Positions 63,771 to 64,000 of a stretch of 64,000 nt of DNA are shown piece after piece; position 1 is the stretch's first letter, and every line of letters begins with the position of its first letter. The stretch is taken from positions 248,001 to 312,000 of the forward strand of contig CAVSDB010000001.1 in NCBI GenBank assembly GCA_963726755.1, given 5' to 3'. A model generated the notes under the pieces. That model made no database searches. It had not been told where the DNA came from and saw only the letters and a program-made list of their open reading frames with translations. This DNA comes from DATKIY01 sp963726755 (lineage in GTDB: Bacteria; Actinomycetota; Actinomycetes; JAHEKZ01). The position numbers were made by a program, and so were the translations under genes.

Positions 63771-64000
63771 GTCCACGGCGCTTGGTGGGTCCGTCAAGCG
63801 CTGGTTGTTCGTGTTGGCTGGCACTGTTAGCGGACTCATCATGGTGCTCAGTTACCGAACGCCGCCTGCCACAATGCTGGCGTCCGGCGGCGTTACCTCG
63901 CAGTCAAGCGGCGTGACACACGGCAGCACAAACACTGGGAACAATCACGGTGCTGCTTCGACACCATCCGCTTCGAAGACCGTGACAGGGTCGTTGGTCA
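63763..64000 (+). CDS. FMN-binding-domain protein, N-terminal part (partial)
   Basis: A frame from GTG 63763, overlapping the preceding stop, continues to the window end. It has a membrane helix (RWLFVLAGTVSGLIMVLSY) and a Ser/Thr/Asn-rich linker ending TVTGSLV, where FMN-binding domains often begin. Proteins with this start are commonly encoded beside ferric-reductase-like flavoproteins in actinobacteria. The domain itself is beyond the window, so the assignment relies on context. Confidence 0.6.
   Translation, partial: MTRSTALGGSVKRWLFVLAGTVSGLIMVLSYRTPPATMLASGGVTSQSSGVTHGSTNTGNNHGAASTPSASKTVTGSLV

Overview
The window is a high-GC chromosomal segment of an actinobacterium (Actinomycetota). 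The evidence is the mtrA-mtrB-lpqB-comF-hpf block, secA beside an Rv3235-like gene, ftsE-ftsX followed by an M23 hydrolase, S41 protease and smpB, a wax-ester/DGAT acyltransferase, an actinobacterial-type Tad pilus locus, and frequent GTG starts with 4-bp ATGA/GTGA overlaps. I cannot name the genus from sequence alone.

Layout. 1-9.2 kb: end of ahcY, an F420/NADP reductase-like gene, a CPBP protease, mtrAB-lpqB, a frame-broken comF, hpf and a LuxR-type regulator. 9.3-15.8 kb: a YcaQ-like gene, one intact acetyltransferase gene, one decayed tandem acetyltransferase gene, secA and an Rv3235-like gene. 15.9-18.8 kb: start of a Tad pilus cluster (HTH protein, CpaB-like, CpaE/TadZ-like). 18.8-31.9 kb: HAD hydrolase, subtilisin-like protease with a broken C-terminus, wax-ester/DGAT protein, Nudix, and a proline/glutamate catabolic run (P5C dehydrogenase, cupin, 180-kDa-class glutamate dehydrogenase), then a PLP enzyme. 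31.9-32.1 kb: an intergenic palindromic repeat island. 32.3-48.8 kb: the second part of the Tad locus, cpaF-tadB-tadC-pilin-tadE/G. 49-64 kb: ECF sigma/anti-sigma pair, prfB, a sortase-anchored repeat protein, ftsEX and its hydrolase, S41 protease, smpB, DUF2207 protein, an OmpR-type two-component system, and a ferric-reductase-like flavoprotein with an FMN-binding partner cut by the window end.

The main discovery is at 33,133-45,134. An exactly 12,002-bp mobile element sits inside cpaF. It has perfect 43-bp terminal inverted repeats and a 14-bp target-site duplication. Precise removal restores a continuous 411-codon cpaF. The element encodes a Cas1-family integrase with zinc-ribbon and HTH additions (a casposase), a family B DNA polymerase in two frames (3'-5' exonuclease part and polymerase part), and an HNH nuclease, with no CRISPR array and no cas2. 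These are the hallmarks of a casposon, a group described mainly in archaea.

Its cargo is unusual. At each end is a two-gene module, a secreted protein plus a cysteine-containing lipoprotein. The two modules are paralogous and point inward as mirror images around the Cas1/HNH/PolB core. Between them are three overlapping small genes and three uncharacterised proteins.

The insertion cuts cpaF at its Walker B motif. A further frame break in tadE suggests that the Tad pilus is inactive in this genome. Several non-mobile genes (comF, the tandem acetyltransferase gene, the protease C-terminus, tadE) carry frame breaks, nearly all of the same one-surplus-base sense, so read-level checking is needed before calling them pseudogenes.
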